Below are positions 34,329 to 46,574 of a DNA stretch of 64,000 nucleotides, in pieces. This DNA is from Calonectria ilicicola. Taxonomy: Eukaryota > Ascomycota > Sordariomycetes > Hypocreales > Nectriaceae. The notes under the pieces are model-generated. The model was given only the letters and a program-made list of their open reading frames with translations, was not told where the DNA came from and made no database searches. The translations under genes were made by a program, and so were the position numbers. Numbering within the stretch: the first letter of the stretch is position 1; each line of letters begins with the position of its first letter. Where the stretch lies: contig CP085828.1 of the NCBI GenBank assembly GCA_020809705.1, forward strand, positions 2,728,001 through 2,792,000. The letters run 5' to 3'.

Positions 34329-34658
34329 ATTACGACATGTACATTAGCATACAATACAGCCAAGGGCAGCCAGCGAAGCCCATGTTTCTTTGTCGATGCA
34401 TCAAGCTGCTCCGACCCAACCTCGGCACAATCTGAGTGAGATGTGGGTGAGAGATGTGACCCATCCGGGCTACAAGGAATTAGGAAAGGTGAATTGCGAG
34501 TGAGGGGAGGGCGCTGATTCGACGGAAGGCGGATGTTGAAGTCATTCATTGCCTCAAAGCCAGGACCAGGATCCGGGGGAGTCCGTCTGACATGGTATGA
34601 TATGCATTGGGGGTGTTAGAGAGAGGGCGAGAGCGGGGGGCTTAGGCAACAAGCCCAT

Positions 34659-34680
34659 GGCCGTGGCCGTGGCCGTGGCC
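34659..34680. repeat. GGCCGT hexanucleotide repeat
   Basis: About 3.7 tandem copies of GGCCGT, followed by a variant copy (TTGTGGCC). Confidence 0.85.
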
Positions 34681-36132
34681 TTGTGGCCGCAGAAGAGAGG
34701 ATTGGAGGCGTTTGAGGTTCCTGTACAAGCGATTGTGTGACAGACAGTAACTGTGATGGCGTCAGGAACAGAAACCGCCGCCCACTGCCGATCCCAACGC
34801 TCGACAAGCTGACAGGGCAAAGGGCATTGTTTTTTTCTTTCGGAGAAAGCGATGCCGGTGGACCACGCAGCGACACATGCACATGGATCAATCAGTCGAA
34901 GCAAATCGTGGATTGACGCTGGCGCCTGGGCAAAATCTAAGGCGCTCTGGTGAGTCGTACCTTAAAGTTTATCGCACCCGGGCTGGGGCGCACCGGCGAA
35001 TGACGCATTCAGCGAGGACTTCAAAGCATGTCACGACTGGGAGCTGTAGCCCTAAAATGATCGACGGGGAGATGTGGAAGCTAAGCAGCCAATGGGGAAA
35101 TTGGGGGGGGGCGTGTGCTGGGACATTGTTGCGGTGTAAGTTGTGACGATATGGTGGCACTGAGATGCGGAAAACGTCTCAAAGCGGAAATCCACCTTGC
35201 AGCAATGTAGCCGGGTGGAGCTACTAATACGCCTAGAAGTATAGGCCCATCAAATAGAAAAAGTGACAGTAGCTGCAAATGGCACGAGACACAACCTTCC
35301 GCCCTTGCTGTATAATACAACCGTCAATACGGTGAATAGTATTGGGAGGTGGAAAAAATCGCATAGTTCCGGATTCCTGGATCGATTATTACCAGCAATT
35401 GTTCGTGTGTTTTTTGAGGCCTGCTTCGATTGAGGAATGTAGGACGCTAGACTTACCAAACGTCAACGCTCCAGCCGAGACATAAACTAATACGAAGATT
35501 TAAAGACGCCTCGTTCCGGAAGGACCAAAAGGAAAAAAAAAACGCCTTGCCCAGTACACGCCACAGGCGCGGGCTGTGACAGACGGCCGCGCGCTAACGG
35601 GAAGGCATGACTTGGCCTGGGTAGGCATTGAAGTTTTGGGTTAGGTGAGGCCGAGGAAGAACGGTGCAAACCAGAAACAAGGCAAAATAATAATAATAAT
35701 AATAAAAATAAAAAGCGAGAGAAAAGATGAAAAGAGGAAGACTGATGGATGGGACGTCATACACCCCCCTGGGAGCTGGGAACCAATGGCTGCCTCCTTG
35801 ATGGCTGGCCGGTGGCTTTTTTTGGTCACCATTGCGGGAACCCTGGCAGTGTGCCTGGTACAGCATGATGTCGGCATGTAGGCTGGTGACGGGCTGGGCG
35901 TTTTTTGGGGACCAGGCGCAGTTCTTTGTCGGAGCAGTCCGCCTCGTTGCCTAAGCCACACCAGTAAGGGCAGCGTTTGGTTCGCTGCTGAAGAACAAGG
36001 GGGAGGGGAGAGGGGGGACCTGACATGGGACATGGGACTTGGGGAAAATGGAACATGGGGAGAGACATGGGAGGGGGGGGGGGATGGAGGAGTGCGAGGA
36101 GGAGGGAGGGGAGCGTTGAAGGAGAACGGGGA

Positions 36133-36152
36133 GACAGACAGACAGACAGACA
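36133..36152. repeat. (GACA)5 microsatellite
   Basis: Five perfect GACA units, just downstream of a poly-G stretch. Confidence 0.9.
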
Positions 36153-36389
36153 TACTGCTGGCTGGTTGGCGTTGGAGCATCCACGAGCGCTGCTAGCCCA
36201 TGAGTGGGCCAGCAGAACACGAAGTTGCGAACCATTTTCATTCCCTTGCGACAGGAAAGAAACTCTTGGTATGCATGCAGCCAAGTTTTGAATCAACCAA
36301 CTCGGTCAGCCTATCCGGGAATCACCTCATCCATTCATTGGAGGGGACCAGAGGCCTACATACACCAAGCGCCGCGTTGCTCCTCCAGC

Positions 36390-36460
36390 TGCACAGCGCG
36401 GCACAGCTCGGAGCACAGCACAGCACGCAGCACAGCTCAGCACAGCTCAGCAGCACAGCA
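36390..36460. repeat. Imperfect CAGCACAG tandem tract
   Basis: About 70 bp built from GCACAG, CAGCACAG and CAGCTCAG variants. It may lie in the 5' untranslated region of the gene that starts at 36968. Confidence 0.8.
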
Positions 36461-36967
36461 CTTCCACCTCCCCCCCAGGAAGCTGCTGGGAGCACTGCAC
36501 TGCACCGCACTGCACTGACTGCCGCTGGGGACCGCCGTCAGCGTCATCACCATAGTGGGCTGCTGGCTCGTTCCCGCCCCTAGCATAGCTTTTTAGCGCT
36601 CTCAAAAACCACACGCCCGCCACATTCCCCATAGCCATCCCCATCCCACCAGCACCAGGCCGGTCAAGTCCTAGTCCCGCCGCCGAGTCCTACACCCTCT
36701 TATTCGCGCCTAGGACCTTGAGCTTGTCCCGAGCTGCCTCCCAACGTTCGCTCACCCAAACCGAAATAAAACAAAAACATCATGGCAACGGGCGGCGGAT
36801 CCGGATAGGCTTGGTTAAATTCTTTTTCTTGTTTCGATCCCACGTCCTCCGTCTTGGCCCCTCCCTGCCCAGTTTTGCCCCTCTCCCTCTCTCCCCCCGC
36901 TGCCGCGTCCCAGCCGTCTGCCGTTGTCATATCAGGACGTAGGTTGGCAATCGCCTGTCCCAATACC

Positions 36968-39900
36968 ATGGAAACGAAAAAGCGCTTGTCCTTGGATGGG
37001 CCCAGCTCAGGCGGAGGCCCTTCAGCCCTACGTCGTCTAACCCGCAGCCCTACCCATCGCTTGAGCTTGAGGCGATCTAGTTCCATATCCTCGAGCTCAT
37101 CAGTGTCGGTAGTTTCGGACGACAGTGAGCCATCGCCGTCGCCCTCATGCGTGTAAGACCTCACCACTCCGAGCCATCCTCTCTCTTCTCTCACTCAAGA
37201 CTTGCTCTCCCAAATCCCAATTTGATTCTCGTAATTTCACTTCCCTTTCCTTTTCTGTCATTTATTTGGCGTCCTGCCGATCCATTCAAGCTTGGTCGCT
37301 GACTGGCCCGCCTTAGTACCCGGGACACTGCCCAGGATGAATGCGCCCTCTACCGCTTCATCGTCTGGGCTGCTGTCAAGCGCAATGTCTGCGACAAGAT
37401 GACTCCCGAGGAGAGGAGAGAGTGTCCTCTGCTGCGGTGCCGGAAGCGCTTCCCCAACCATGAGCTGATGCTCCAGCACCTATACACATGCGACCAGCTC
37501 GCCGTCGGCGAGTATTGGTGCTACTCATGCGAAAAGGTCGAAAGATTCAGCGACGCAAAGTGCAAGAAGTGCCTGGGGCATCCATCCAGAAGGAAGAAGA
37601 TTATGTCAATGGCCAAGAACTTCTTTAGCTCACTGGGCCACAAGAACAAGAACTCGGCCTTGTCCGAACTGGACATCGACCTCGATGACGCTCCTCCCAG
37701 CTACGACGACTCCCTCCTAACGGACCTACAGCAGCCCCAACTCGGGGAGCTGTTTTCCACAGAGATCCATGAAATCGACTCGTCCGAGATACAGTTGCCT
37801 ACCATCCTGGAGGACTTTGACGAGGCAGAGTCCGACCCCCTCCCGGCACCGACACCGGCCCTGGTTCGCGCCGCGGCACCGTTGCCTGTTGAGCCTCTCC
37901 CCGTCCGCCCCGTGGAGCTTGAGTCAGCCCCGATCCTGAATGAGCCCTTCCTCAGCTGGCCCTCGCTGCCTGACACCGTGGCCCCCACGAACCTCATGAA
38001 TCAAGGTGGCAACACAAACCAGGAGCGGCCCGTCCTCCAACTCCACACCGACCTCGACCAGTACCGGGCTCAGGTCAGGAAGCGAAGCGAGTTCCTGGCC
38101 CATAGCGTGTCGGTCCGGTCAACTGCCAGCACCAACAGTACCAACAGCACGTCCAGCACTGCCAGCTATAACATCTCGCCCATGTCCTCTGCCTGGTCTG
38201 GTGCCTGGGCCAAGGTTGCGGGGTTCGAGTCAACCTTGACATCTCCTGCTGATGATCTCACTACAGAGGGTGGCCTCTTCCGAACAAACTCTTTCCTTGT
38301 TCCAGACAAGCCTTCCAAACACCAAGGTTATGATTGTGAGAATGACTCCTCAGCTTCCTTCTTCCCCGAACTGCAAGCCGATATTCCCATGATGGACTCT
38401 ATTCCCTCATCGGATCCTCTTCAGAACAGCCTGGGCCTTGACCAGCCTGTCTTCTCTCTACCTACCTCTGTATCTGCCGACCTCTCCCTAGAATCTAACC
38501 TGGTCCTAACTGACAACTCGACGATGCCGCCTCCCATGCCCGAAATTTCTGTTGTAGAGCCTGTGACGGCCTATTTGACTCAACCTCGGGTTCTGGTTGG
38601 CACTGCCTGGGACACACTGGAGCTACATGTTGCAGAGTCCATGCATAAGCTGCAGCGAATGACTAAGAACCACCTGGTTAATCAACTGCGCAATATGACG
38701 ACGAACTCGATAGCAATGACCGGCCTCGAAGTCCTTACTCAGATTCTGGAAGGGCACCGCCCAGCCTCACCTCTCGGTCTCCTCTGTTTTGTCCACGTCG
38801 TTTACTCCTTCTCCTTGGTGATCCATGAACAAGATGCCCCCAGCCGATGGACGGATCTGTTTGCTCAAGCAATGTCGTATAGCACTTGGTTCTCCCGTCA
38901 AGAACGCCAACTCTATATTCAAATAGTCGACACGCTCTGGAAGCCTGCCTCTATGACCAAAGAAGAGGTGGTTAACCTTGTTCGTGCTAAAGCCTCTCCC
39001 TCAGCATCGCATCCATCTAGTTTGAAGGGCAAGGAGCCCGCCTCGGTTCCCGCTCACCAAGTAACCAAAGACTCACTAGTGTTTGTTGCTCAGTACTTCC
39101 TGGATCGTAAGTTGACCTTGCCGCTTATCAAGAATGAAAGGATATTAACAAATTGCTCTTGCAGAATTCGAGCACTCGGCCGTATTTACCGTAGACGATC
39201 CAGAGATCCAAACCTCATCCTTGTATATGCAACATCTCGGAGATGCCACGATGGATATCAGCTCAGAATCGCCATACGGTGTTGCCGTCAACTTCATGTT
39301 AAAGTATGGATTTCACGAGTATACTGTTGATCGGCCTGGTTTCCTTGCCAGCTTGAATGATATCCTTCTACAACGTGTAAACTTTGGCACAACTACACGG
39401 CGACTCGAATTGGACATAATGAATGCCGGAAAAGTGAGTTTTCTCTGAACCGAAAGATCAAAGATGATTGACTACTAACACGATGAGCAGATGCACTTGC
39501 CCTCCGATACCTACTTTAATAATTTTATTTCGTGTGTGAGGGCGCAGATAGATTCGCTCTATGCGCAAAACGTTCCGAATATGATCCCAAGAACAACATA
39601 CTATTGCCAGGGCGTCAAACTCGTCGAGGCTCTTATCAACGCATCTCAATTGCCGCATGACCAGCCGAGTGCGTCAAATGCCACTTCAGCCACGCCGGCC
39701 CTGGATGCGCTCGACGATGTTATTGGAGCTATGACACCCGATGGAATCCCTGGTCTTGACTTTGGTGCTGCGGGATTCGATCCTACGCATCAATTTGACT
39801 TCTCTAATAGTGCAAATATTACTCCTGCTCAAATGAGCAACCCTCAGCTGCTGCCAACTCCTGAGGATTCGGCAATGGGCGGCCCGTCAACGGCGGCAAC

Positions 39901-40201
39901 CTCGCCTCCTTCACCAGCCCCCGGGTCATCTTCGAACAAGGTCGAGTCGAATAGCTGCTGCGAGATATGCGGCTACCGCCCGAAGGGTGATCCCCGCTGG
40001 TTTGGCGGCAGCATGGCCAAGCACAAGAAGCTGCAGCACGCCACAACCCCGCCCAAGATCTACAGGTGTCCGTACCCCGGATGCACGAGCCAGTACAAGA
40101 ACCGACCAGACAACCTGCGTCAGCATCAGATTGAGAAAGGCCACTTCCTGGATGGTCAGGAGGGCAGTCGTCGTCCGAGCAAACGGAAGAAGGTGGAGTA
40201 G
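36968..40201 (+). CDS. Large zinc-finger protein with fingers at both ends, uncharacterised fungal regulator
   Basis: Exons are 36968-37152, 37317-39106, 39165-39433 and 39491-40201, giving 984 residues; the introns are 164, 58 and 57 nt. Exon 1 encodes a Ser/Arg-rich start (METKKRLSLDG). Near residues 70-150 come CPLLRCRKRFPNHELMLQH, a C2H2-like finger, and a CxxC pair (YWCYSCEKVE and CKKCLGH). A long disordered, Ser/Thr- and acid-rich middle follows. An ordered helical region at about residues 480-590 (AWDTLELHVAESMHKLQRM, ILEGHRPASPLGLLCFVHVV) resembles the conserved middle regions of fungal C2H2 regulators. The C-terminus carries two more fingers (CCEICGYRPKGD...HKKLQH and YRCPYPGCTSQYKNRPDNLRQHQ) and a basic tail, KRKKVE. 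The role is probably nuclear; the target is unknown. Confidence 0.88.
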
Positions 40202-42353
40202 CCCGCTCAGACCTGTGGGTGATTTATTTTGGTTCGACTCGCGTCAAGCCTCGCGTGCTACGAAGGGCGATCATTGTGCGCTCTTTTGTGGGAATTTCTC
40301 CTTGATTTATTTTTCAAGCGGACCTGCTTTTATGGCCTCACGGAGGTCTCGGTGATATTTTATTTGCTTTTTTTTTTATATCATATATATCTTTACAACT
40401 AGGACAAAACAGGCGTTTTGGGGGTTCAATTGGGATATGGTTGGTTGGTTGGGTTGACCTTGGATACTTTTTTTTGTTGGTTTTTTTTGCTTCTTTTTTT
40501 CCCTTTTTTTTCTGGAAAGATACCACACTGGATTAATGTGAAGGGTGGATGGATGAATAAATGATTGCACGTGAGAAGGATGACATGTGGGATGGAATGA
40601 GAGATGTCGTATTATGGCTTGCGACGGGGCTAACTCTACCCGCGGGACTGGTATTTGGATCTCGAGGCGGATTGGCGGTCGGCAGGGAACAACCAAAAGG
40701 GACAGGGCAGGGGGAAGGGGGGGGAGGGCATTTAAGACAAAGAAGAGGGATCGTTGGGTAAAACAGTATAGCACGAAGTTCCATGCATGCAGCATACATG
40801 GGATACATACATGATTTGAATGAAAGCGGAAAGCATGTCTCTCAATGCCGGCACCACATGACGAGGGCTGCCTGAATCACTATTAATAAACATGGCCAAG
40901 TGGTTGATTGTGATGGGAAGATGGGACCGGGAGGGTTTCGCCTTGCCCTCCGGGGAAGAAGGCGTGAGAACATGGTCTGTGAAACAACGCAATATGGGCC
41001 TTTGATGCACCATGGTATATTCCAAACGCCGCGCCTTGACGTAGCGACGATGACGCAGATTGGGGGGAGGGGGGGCTCGGTACGAAAATGACGAAGCCCT
41101 CCGAGGTAAGGCGAAGCCGGATGTTCCGTTTCTAGCAGCGATCGTGGGCTGTGGTGCCAGATCGGTCGAGAGCAGGGATGTGATTTCCGCCACACGCAGC
41201 GGGCGGGCATGGGACGGCAACGGATGGGAATAGTGACGCGAAAGAAAAAAAAAAAGAGATACATCACACCCCAAAAAATCAACCCTCCCTATTTGCCAAT
41301 TTCTACGGAATTTGTGTGTGTGCGTGCGTGCGTGCGTGCAATGACCGAGTCAAGCATTGTCTGGAGGACACAATGTTCATTGACCTAAACCATACATGCG
41401 TACGTTTTGGCCTGACCACGTTTGGCCCGCAAGCGGTTCAGGTATGCCTGCACGGCTCTAGTGTAGCGGCCTCCCCGTTCCCAGATGTAATCCGCTGGCT
41501 GGTAGCGAGGGAGGCTAGGTAGGGCACTTTTCGACAAGTCGCGCGCGCCGCCTCCAAGCGGCAAGGGAGGGAGTGCGTCACGTGGGCCTTTGCGGGAGCG
41601 GCACCGCGGAGAAGGAGGTAAATGAAAATAAAAGTAAAAATAAGAGTAGCAGCGAACAATTTAGAATAAATCAACACGGAATAAACAAAAACGCATTCAT
41701 CTGGTCTCCCTTGGGGATCTGAAGAACGGCTGGCTCCTAGTTAGGAGGCCCCCCTTTGGGTTGGACCTTTGGGTGGGCGGGCGCAGTATTTTCCTTTTTT
41801 TTGTGTTTGTTTTGACGAATCAAAAACTGGGCAGCCGCCGTATGGCAGGGGGGCGAAGCAGAGGCGGCCACGCCAGTATCGCACACCTCCCTTTCTCTCG
41901 CTCCACTTCCCCCCCAGGACACATTCATTCTGCTCACTCCCACCTCTCAAGCACAAGGCACACGCCATTATCGACACCCCCAAAGATCCTGGGTCCAGGG
42001 TTGCTTGCTGCTTGCTCCCACACTGCACCGCATCGTTCCTCGACTGCTTTTCGGCGTCAACGTCGACTGTCGATACTAGTTGTCGTCGTTGCCATCGCTA
42101 TTCTCCCTCAAGGACCTCGTTCCCGCCCAACGCGTCAGGCCTTGTCCTCGGCCTCACCGGCTGTGGGGAGTCACGACAACTCACTTTTCACCCTCAAACC
42201 CATCGAGTCACGGCTGCACTCACCTCGATTTACGTCGCGTTACGTCCCTTCTCGCTGCCGTCGTTTGACGACAACTTCAACCCGAGTCCTCGAACTCCCG
42301 ACGCACCTATTTTCCGTGACCCGGCTCCACCGCCGGGGCGCTGACGAGACACC
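40202..42353. other. Long intergenic region before the polyQ/FAR1 gene
   Basis: 2.15 kb. The first 350 bp are T-rich 3' flank. A GT/GTGC repeat lies at 41313-41339. From about 41880 to 42353 the sequence is C/T- and CA-rich, suggesting a long 5' leader. Overlapping frames on both strands (for example 41761-42573) start without ATG or overlap the real gene out of frame, and are rejected. Confidence 0.55.
41313..41339. repeat. GT / GTGC microsatellite
   Basis: Alternating GT units passing into GTGC units. Confidence 0.85.
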
Positions 42354-43120
42354 ATGTCGAGTCTACGACCTGGATCCAACCCTCACGCTGGCCTCAACTT
42401 TCCTCAGGCCGGCATCCGACGCAACGCCTATCCTCCTACCCATTCCAACCAGACAAACAAACAGTCACCAGCGCCTCACTCTGCCTCACCGTACCAGACC
42501 CAAGCGTACCAGCCTCAACAACCGCCAACGGGCGCTTATCCACAACATTTGTTCGCGAACCCGACGCCTGTAAACGGCAACATTCCCAATGGCACTTCGC
42601 GCGCCTCCAACTCCCACATGCCCAGCGCGGTACCGAGTCCTCTGGACGTGTCTAATACGCGCGCCGTCCCTCCTCCGCGCTCCCAGATGATGTTCCCGGC
42701 TCTTGGCCAAGTGGTGCCCAACCAACTGCACCATCATCAGCAGCAGATGCACCACCCGCACCTGAGCCACCCGTCGCATCCTCTGAACCAGTCTCGGCAA
42801 TCACATCCTCATCACCACGCCCAGCAATCCCCTCAGCAGCGCCCACAGTCTCAGCAGGCCCAACCTACACCAAAACTGCAGCAAGTTCAGGTTCAATCCA
42901 AACCTCAGGCACCATCTCCTCCTCAGCCTCAGCAGCAGCAGCCTTCTCAAGTCCAGCAATCCCACCAACAGCAGCATCAACAGTTGCAACAGCAGCTCCA
43001 ACAGCAGCAGCAACAGCAACAACTCCAACAGCAGCAGCAGCAACAACAACTCCAGCAGCAGCAGCAACAGCAACTTCAGCAGCAACAATTGCAACAGCAA
43101 CAACAACAACAGCAGCAACA

Positions 43121-43151
<31 letters not shown>

Positions 43152-44567
43152 CAACAACAACAACAACAGCAGCAGCAGCACCAACAACAACAACATCATC
43201 AACAACACCACCCACAGCAGCACCATCAGCAGCAACAGCACCATCAGCAGCAGCAGCAACACCAGCAACAGCACCAACAACAACAGCAAGAGCAGCAGCA
43301 GCAGCTTCAGCACCAGCAAGTTCAGCAACAAGAGCAGCAGAGGCAGCAAGTTCAGCAACAACAACAGCAGCAGCAGGCCCAACAGGTTCAGCAGCAGGCC
43401 CAACAAGCCCAGCCGCAGCCTCGAAGTCAAAAGCAGCAAAAGCAGCAAGTTCAACAGCAGCAAGCTCAACAGCAGCAAGCTCAGCAGCAGCAGGCCCAGC
43501 AACAGCAGGCCCAGCAGCAGCAACAGTCGCAGTTGCCCCAGGACCCAGTTCCACAGCAACAGACCCCTCAGCCACAGAAACAAGAACCACATGGAGGGGA
43601 GGGCATGGACATTGACGGCCAGAATGGCGAGAGCGACGCTAGTGGTATTGACAGCAAGCTTCTCAGCGACTCTTCATATATTCCACAACAGCCAATGGGA
43701 GAGATGATGTCACCTCCACCAGAGGGCGGGAGCTATCCCACTTTAGAGGCCGTTCAAAAGGCGGTGTTGCGATACTGCACATCTGTTGGTTATGCCATTG
43801 TCATTGGTCGTTCCAAAAAGACTGTTCCCGGACTCAAGAAGGTTCTGTTTGTATGCGATCGAGCAGGCAAGCCACCAAGCCGGGTCAGTCCCGAGTGTCG
43901 CAAGCGCAAGACTTCGTCTCGAAAGTGCGACTGCCCTTTCGGTTTCTTTGCCATTGAGCAAAGAACCCAATGGACTATTCGCTACCGCCCAGATCCAGCC
44001 CACTTGCAGCACAACCATGGACCTAGTGAGAGCCCATCCCACCATCCTGCAGCAAGGAAACTTGACAGCAAGATGGTTGCGGCTGTAAAGCAGCTCAAGG
44101 AGAATGGTGAATATAGTCCCAAAGAAGAGGTCTCAACCAGCGACGCTAACGCTCTCTCGGTAGGTGCTGGTGTTTCCGAAACTCTGCAAATACTGCAGAC
44201 CGAAAATCCTGATTGCCACCTGCTTCCAAGAGATATTTACAATGCTCGGGCGGCTATCAATCGCAATCCACAAAAAGTTGCTACTGGTTTGGCTGAAAAC
44301 CGGCCGGCGATATATAGCAAACCTCATCAATCTGCTGAAGATCGCATACGTGCTGATCTAAGACGGGAACTTGCAAAAGCTAGAGAGGACTTGAAAAAGA
44401 TCGAAGAGGAGAAACAAAAAGAAATTGACGCATTGAAGGCTAAACTGGAAGAGAAGGAGGGCATCATTCAAAAATTTGAGGAGTTCATTGACATCTGTAA
44501 CGAGAGAGTCATGTTTCAACGACAGAGACTTGCAGCGAACGCTGGGGGTGGTGGCAGCCAAGCTTAG
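42354..44567 (+). CDS. Polyglutamine protein with a FAR1-type DNA-binding domain
   Basis: A single exon of 737 residues from the ATG at 42354. The N-terminus is Pro/Gln/His-rich. Residues about 190-405 are a Gln-dominated tract with one run of about 30 Gln, coded by mixed CAG and CAA. Residues about 465-565 form a FAR1/WRKY-GCM1-like zinc domain (TLEAVQKAVLRYCTSVGYA, LFVCDRAGKP, SSRKCDCPFGFFAIE, WTIRYRPDPAHLQHNHGPS), with the Cys-Cys-His-His set in CDRAG, CDC and HNH. A helical segment, LLPRDIYNARAAINRN, follows, as in Mutator-like transposase relatives. A C-terminal coiled coil spans about 668-728. FAR1 domains derive from MULE transposases, but no catalytic transposase domain is present, so a domesticated or host transcription factor is likely. 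The target is unknown. Confidence 0.9.
42920..43530 (+). repeat. CAG/CAA trinucleotide-rich region encoding polyglutamine
   Basis: Imperfect CAG/CAA tract inside the FAR1 gene. CAA interruptions are frequent, which usually limits slippage. The antisense strand reads as long Leu- or Ala-rich frames that are artefacts of this repeat. Confidence 0.95.
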
Positions 44568-46574
44568 TGTCTTGATCTGGCGTATCGGTCGGTCTTGTTG
44601 GTCTGCATGGCACGGGACGTGTGGCGAGGTCGATTTGGCAATCGGTTTACAAGGGCGTTGGTCTTGTTCTGGGCTAAGGGTGATTTTTTCACGTGTTTGG
44701 TAGTGAAAGATGGATCAGGGTCGACTTCTTTTTAAGCCTACTTGGGAAAGTGGCACGTTAACAATTGGGAGGCATATTTATGTATGGAACTTGGGCTTTA
44801 CGACACTTGCTTTTTAGGGCATGCAGAAGGCGATTTGGCGGGACGCGGGCAGTGGGAAATACAGGACGACAGTGTATATGTTTGTCTGCTCAATCCTGAA
44901 GCCAAAAGAAACTCTTCGTACCTTATATTACAGATGTTTTTTTATTTTATTTTAGCAGCGATTTGTGTGAAGCCGTGACTTTGAATCTTTTTGTCAACAA
45001 AGATAAACATGACAAAGACTTCTTGGAGTCAAGTGAGACCTTGACTAAGAGGCGGTTGTAAGACATGGGCTTCTTCAGAAATATCAATGGCAATTAGTTT
45101 CACATGTGATATCAATACCAAAAATAGCGAAAAAGGAAAAAAAAAGAAAAATGGAAAGGATGTGGTGCACTGTAGTGTGGGAGTAATAAGCGGCCCGAAT
45201 CTGGGATTATTGGGTGTGTCGATAATGGCGTGCGCCTTTGCTTGAGAGGCGTGAGTGAGTAGAATGTGGAGGTGTGAGCAGTGGATTTGCGCTCATGTGT
45301 ACGGAGCATGTAATGTAGTATATGGTTATTAAGCTGTGGGCGGGTTGAGGCTCTGAATAGCGAGCGCGACACAATAAAGAAGCTCGTTCGGGACTAATTT
45401 GCGTCTGTACTAGCGTCTGTCCACGTCAGGGCGTTTGCCTTGTAAACGCTAACTAATCACTTGGGTTGAAGCCGGGACGGAAGAACAGATGTCCAGTGGG
45501 GAGGAGGGGGGGTTTGCGGGACAGCAGTCAGTCTCCCGTTAGCATCCGCTCCAAAGAAAGTTGAGTGTGTGTGTGTGTGCGTGTGTGCGTGTGTGTGTGT
45601 GGTACGACGTCTGCAGAGTTTGATTGCTTTAGAACAGTAAAATAGGCTGCCGCTTTGATTATCATGTATTCAAAATGTCAACTTTCTTTTCTTTATTTCT
45701 TTATCCGGCTGCCTGTTTTTTGTTAATTCATTTCTTTGTTGATCCTTCACTGACAGGAGAGGAGCGCCATCATGCCGGCTGGTATTGGACTTGGCGATGA
45801 AACTTTACCCAGAACGCCCCCGGAGTGGGAGTCATCTGGAACATTGTAGCATTCTCCCACATTTTGCACCCCAATGTGAATGGAAATGAACTCTTGGGAC
45901 CCCTGCATCCAAACCGCCAGCATGGCAAGGCCCGCTCTCTGGGGTGGCAGCCCCCTGTTGACAGCCAAGGGCCAATCACATTCGGATCTCATTTGGTGCT
46001 CAGATTGCACATGGGCGGGCCAGTGGCGGACTGGCTCAAGGCGCCTTTCCTTACAGGGACTACCTTCAGCGGGTTTCAGTGCTGTCAGTGGACGACCGAA
46101 CAGCGGGCTGCTTCCCTGTGGCTCTCTGTGGAACCACACCACACCTGTACAGCTGTCCCAAACCTGCAGTGTGTGGGCTTCCATTGCCTACGCCTACGCC
46201 CAAGCGGACCCCTGTCGCGACAGCCAGCATGTGCCAGGAGTCGCGTAATAAACTGGGAAACGAAGATATCCAAAATCAACACTCCTTTGCTGGGCATTCT
46301 TCATCTCCTACCCTCCCACGCTGCGTGTCTGCCGAACGATACCATCTCACGACTTGCGAATTATCATAATCCATCACGCTCCTTTCTTCGTCCTGAGCTT
46401 TCTTTGTTTTTACCAGCAGCTCCGCGCCAGCTCACCGTTTCGAGCTGTTGTTCCGACCCTCATCCCGTCCACTCTTTGTTGCGTCCCACCCCGAGTCGAC
46501 GAATCTGGAGATGACTGGTTGCTCTTGAGCTTCTCCCATCTCTCTCTTCTTCTCCACTGCCTCCGCTCCACGCC
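44568..46574. other. Long intergenic region upstream of the dynein gene
   Basis: 2.0 kb with a GT/GC dinucleotide tract at 45563-45601 and, at about 46300-46574, a C/T-rich stretch typical of a leader. A 229-codon frame at 45825-46514 begins with GTG and has no domain; I treat it as non-coding. Confidence 0.55.
45563..45601. repeat. (GT)n microsatellite with GC interruptions
   Basis: About 39 bp of alternating purine-pyrimidine DNA, (GT)n broken by GC, a sequence type able to form left-handed DNA. Confidence 0.9.

Larger units (their letters stand above)
34329..36967. other. Long intergenic region rich in simple repeats
   Basis: 2.6 kb before the dual zinc-finger gene. It holds a GGCCGT hexamer repeat (34659-34680), an AAT repeat (about 35685-35704), a long G-run (about 36067-36080), five GACA units (36133-36152) and a CAGCACAG-type tract (36390-36460). 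Frames of up to 179 codons here are low-complexity shadows of these repeats. The C/T-rich final 250 bases look like the leader of the next gene. Confidence 0.55.

Noticed and set aside
35641..36180. 179-codon Pro/Ser-rich frame on the minus strand
   Set aside because: Low-complexity translation of G-runs, GACA and AAT repeats; two overlapping frames look equally coding.
41761..42573. 270-codon plus-strand frame overlapping the start of the FAR1 gene
   Set aside because: It overlaps the well-supported gene out of frame and lies in a pyrimidine-rich leader; no domain.
42801..43592. Long Leu-rich and Ala-rich frames (over 240 codons) antisense to the polyQ tract
   Set aside because: They are the complementary readings of CAG/CAA repeats and lack start context, domains or splice signals.
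44154..44216. GTAGGT...TGCAG segment in the FAR1 gene as an intron
   Set aside because: It would be only about 39-57 nt, keeps the frame when left in, and the retained sequence reads as plausible protein.
45825..46514. 229-codon open frame upstream of the dynein gene
   Set aside because: It opens with GTG rather than ATG, has no domain and runs through the presumed dynein promoter and leader.
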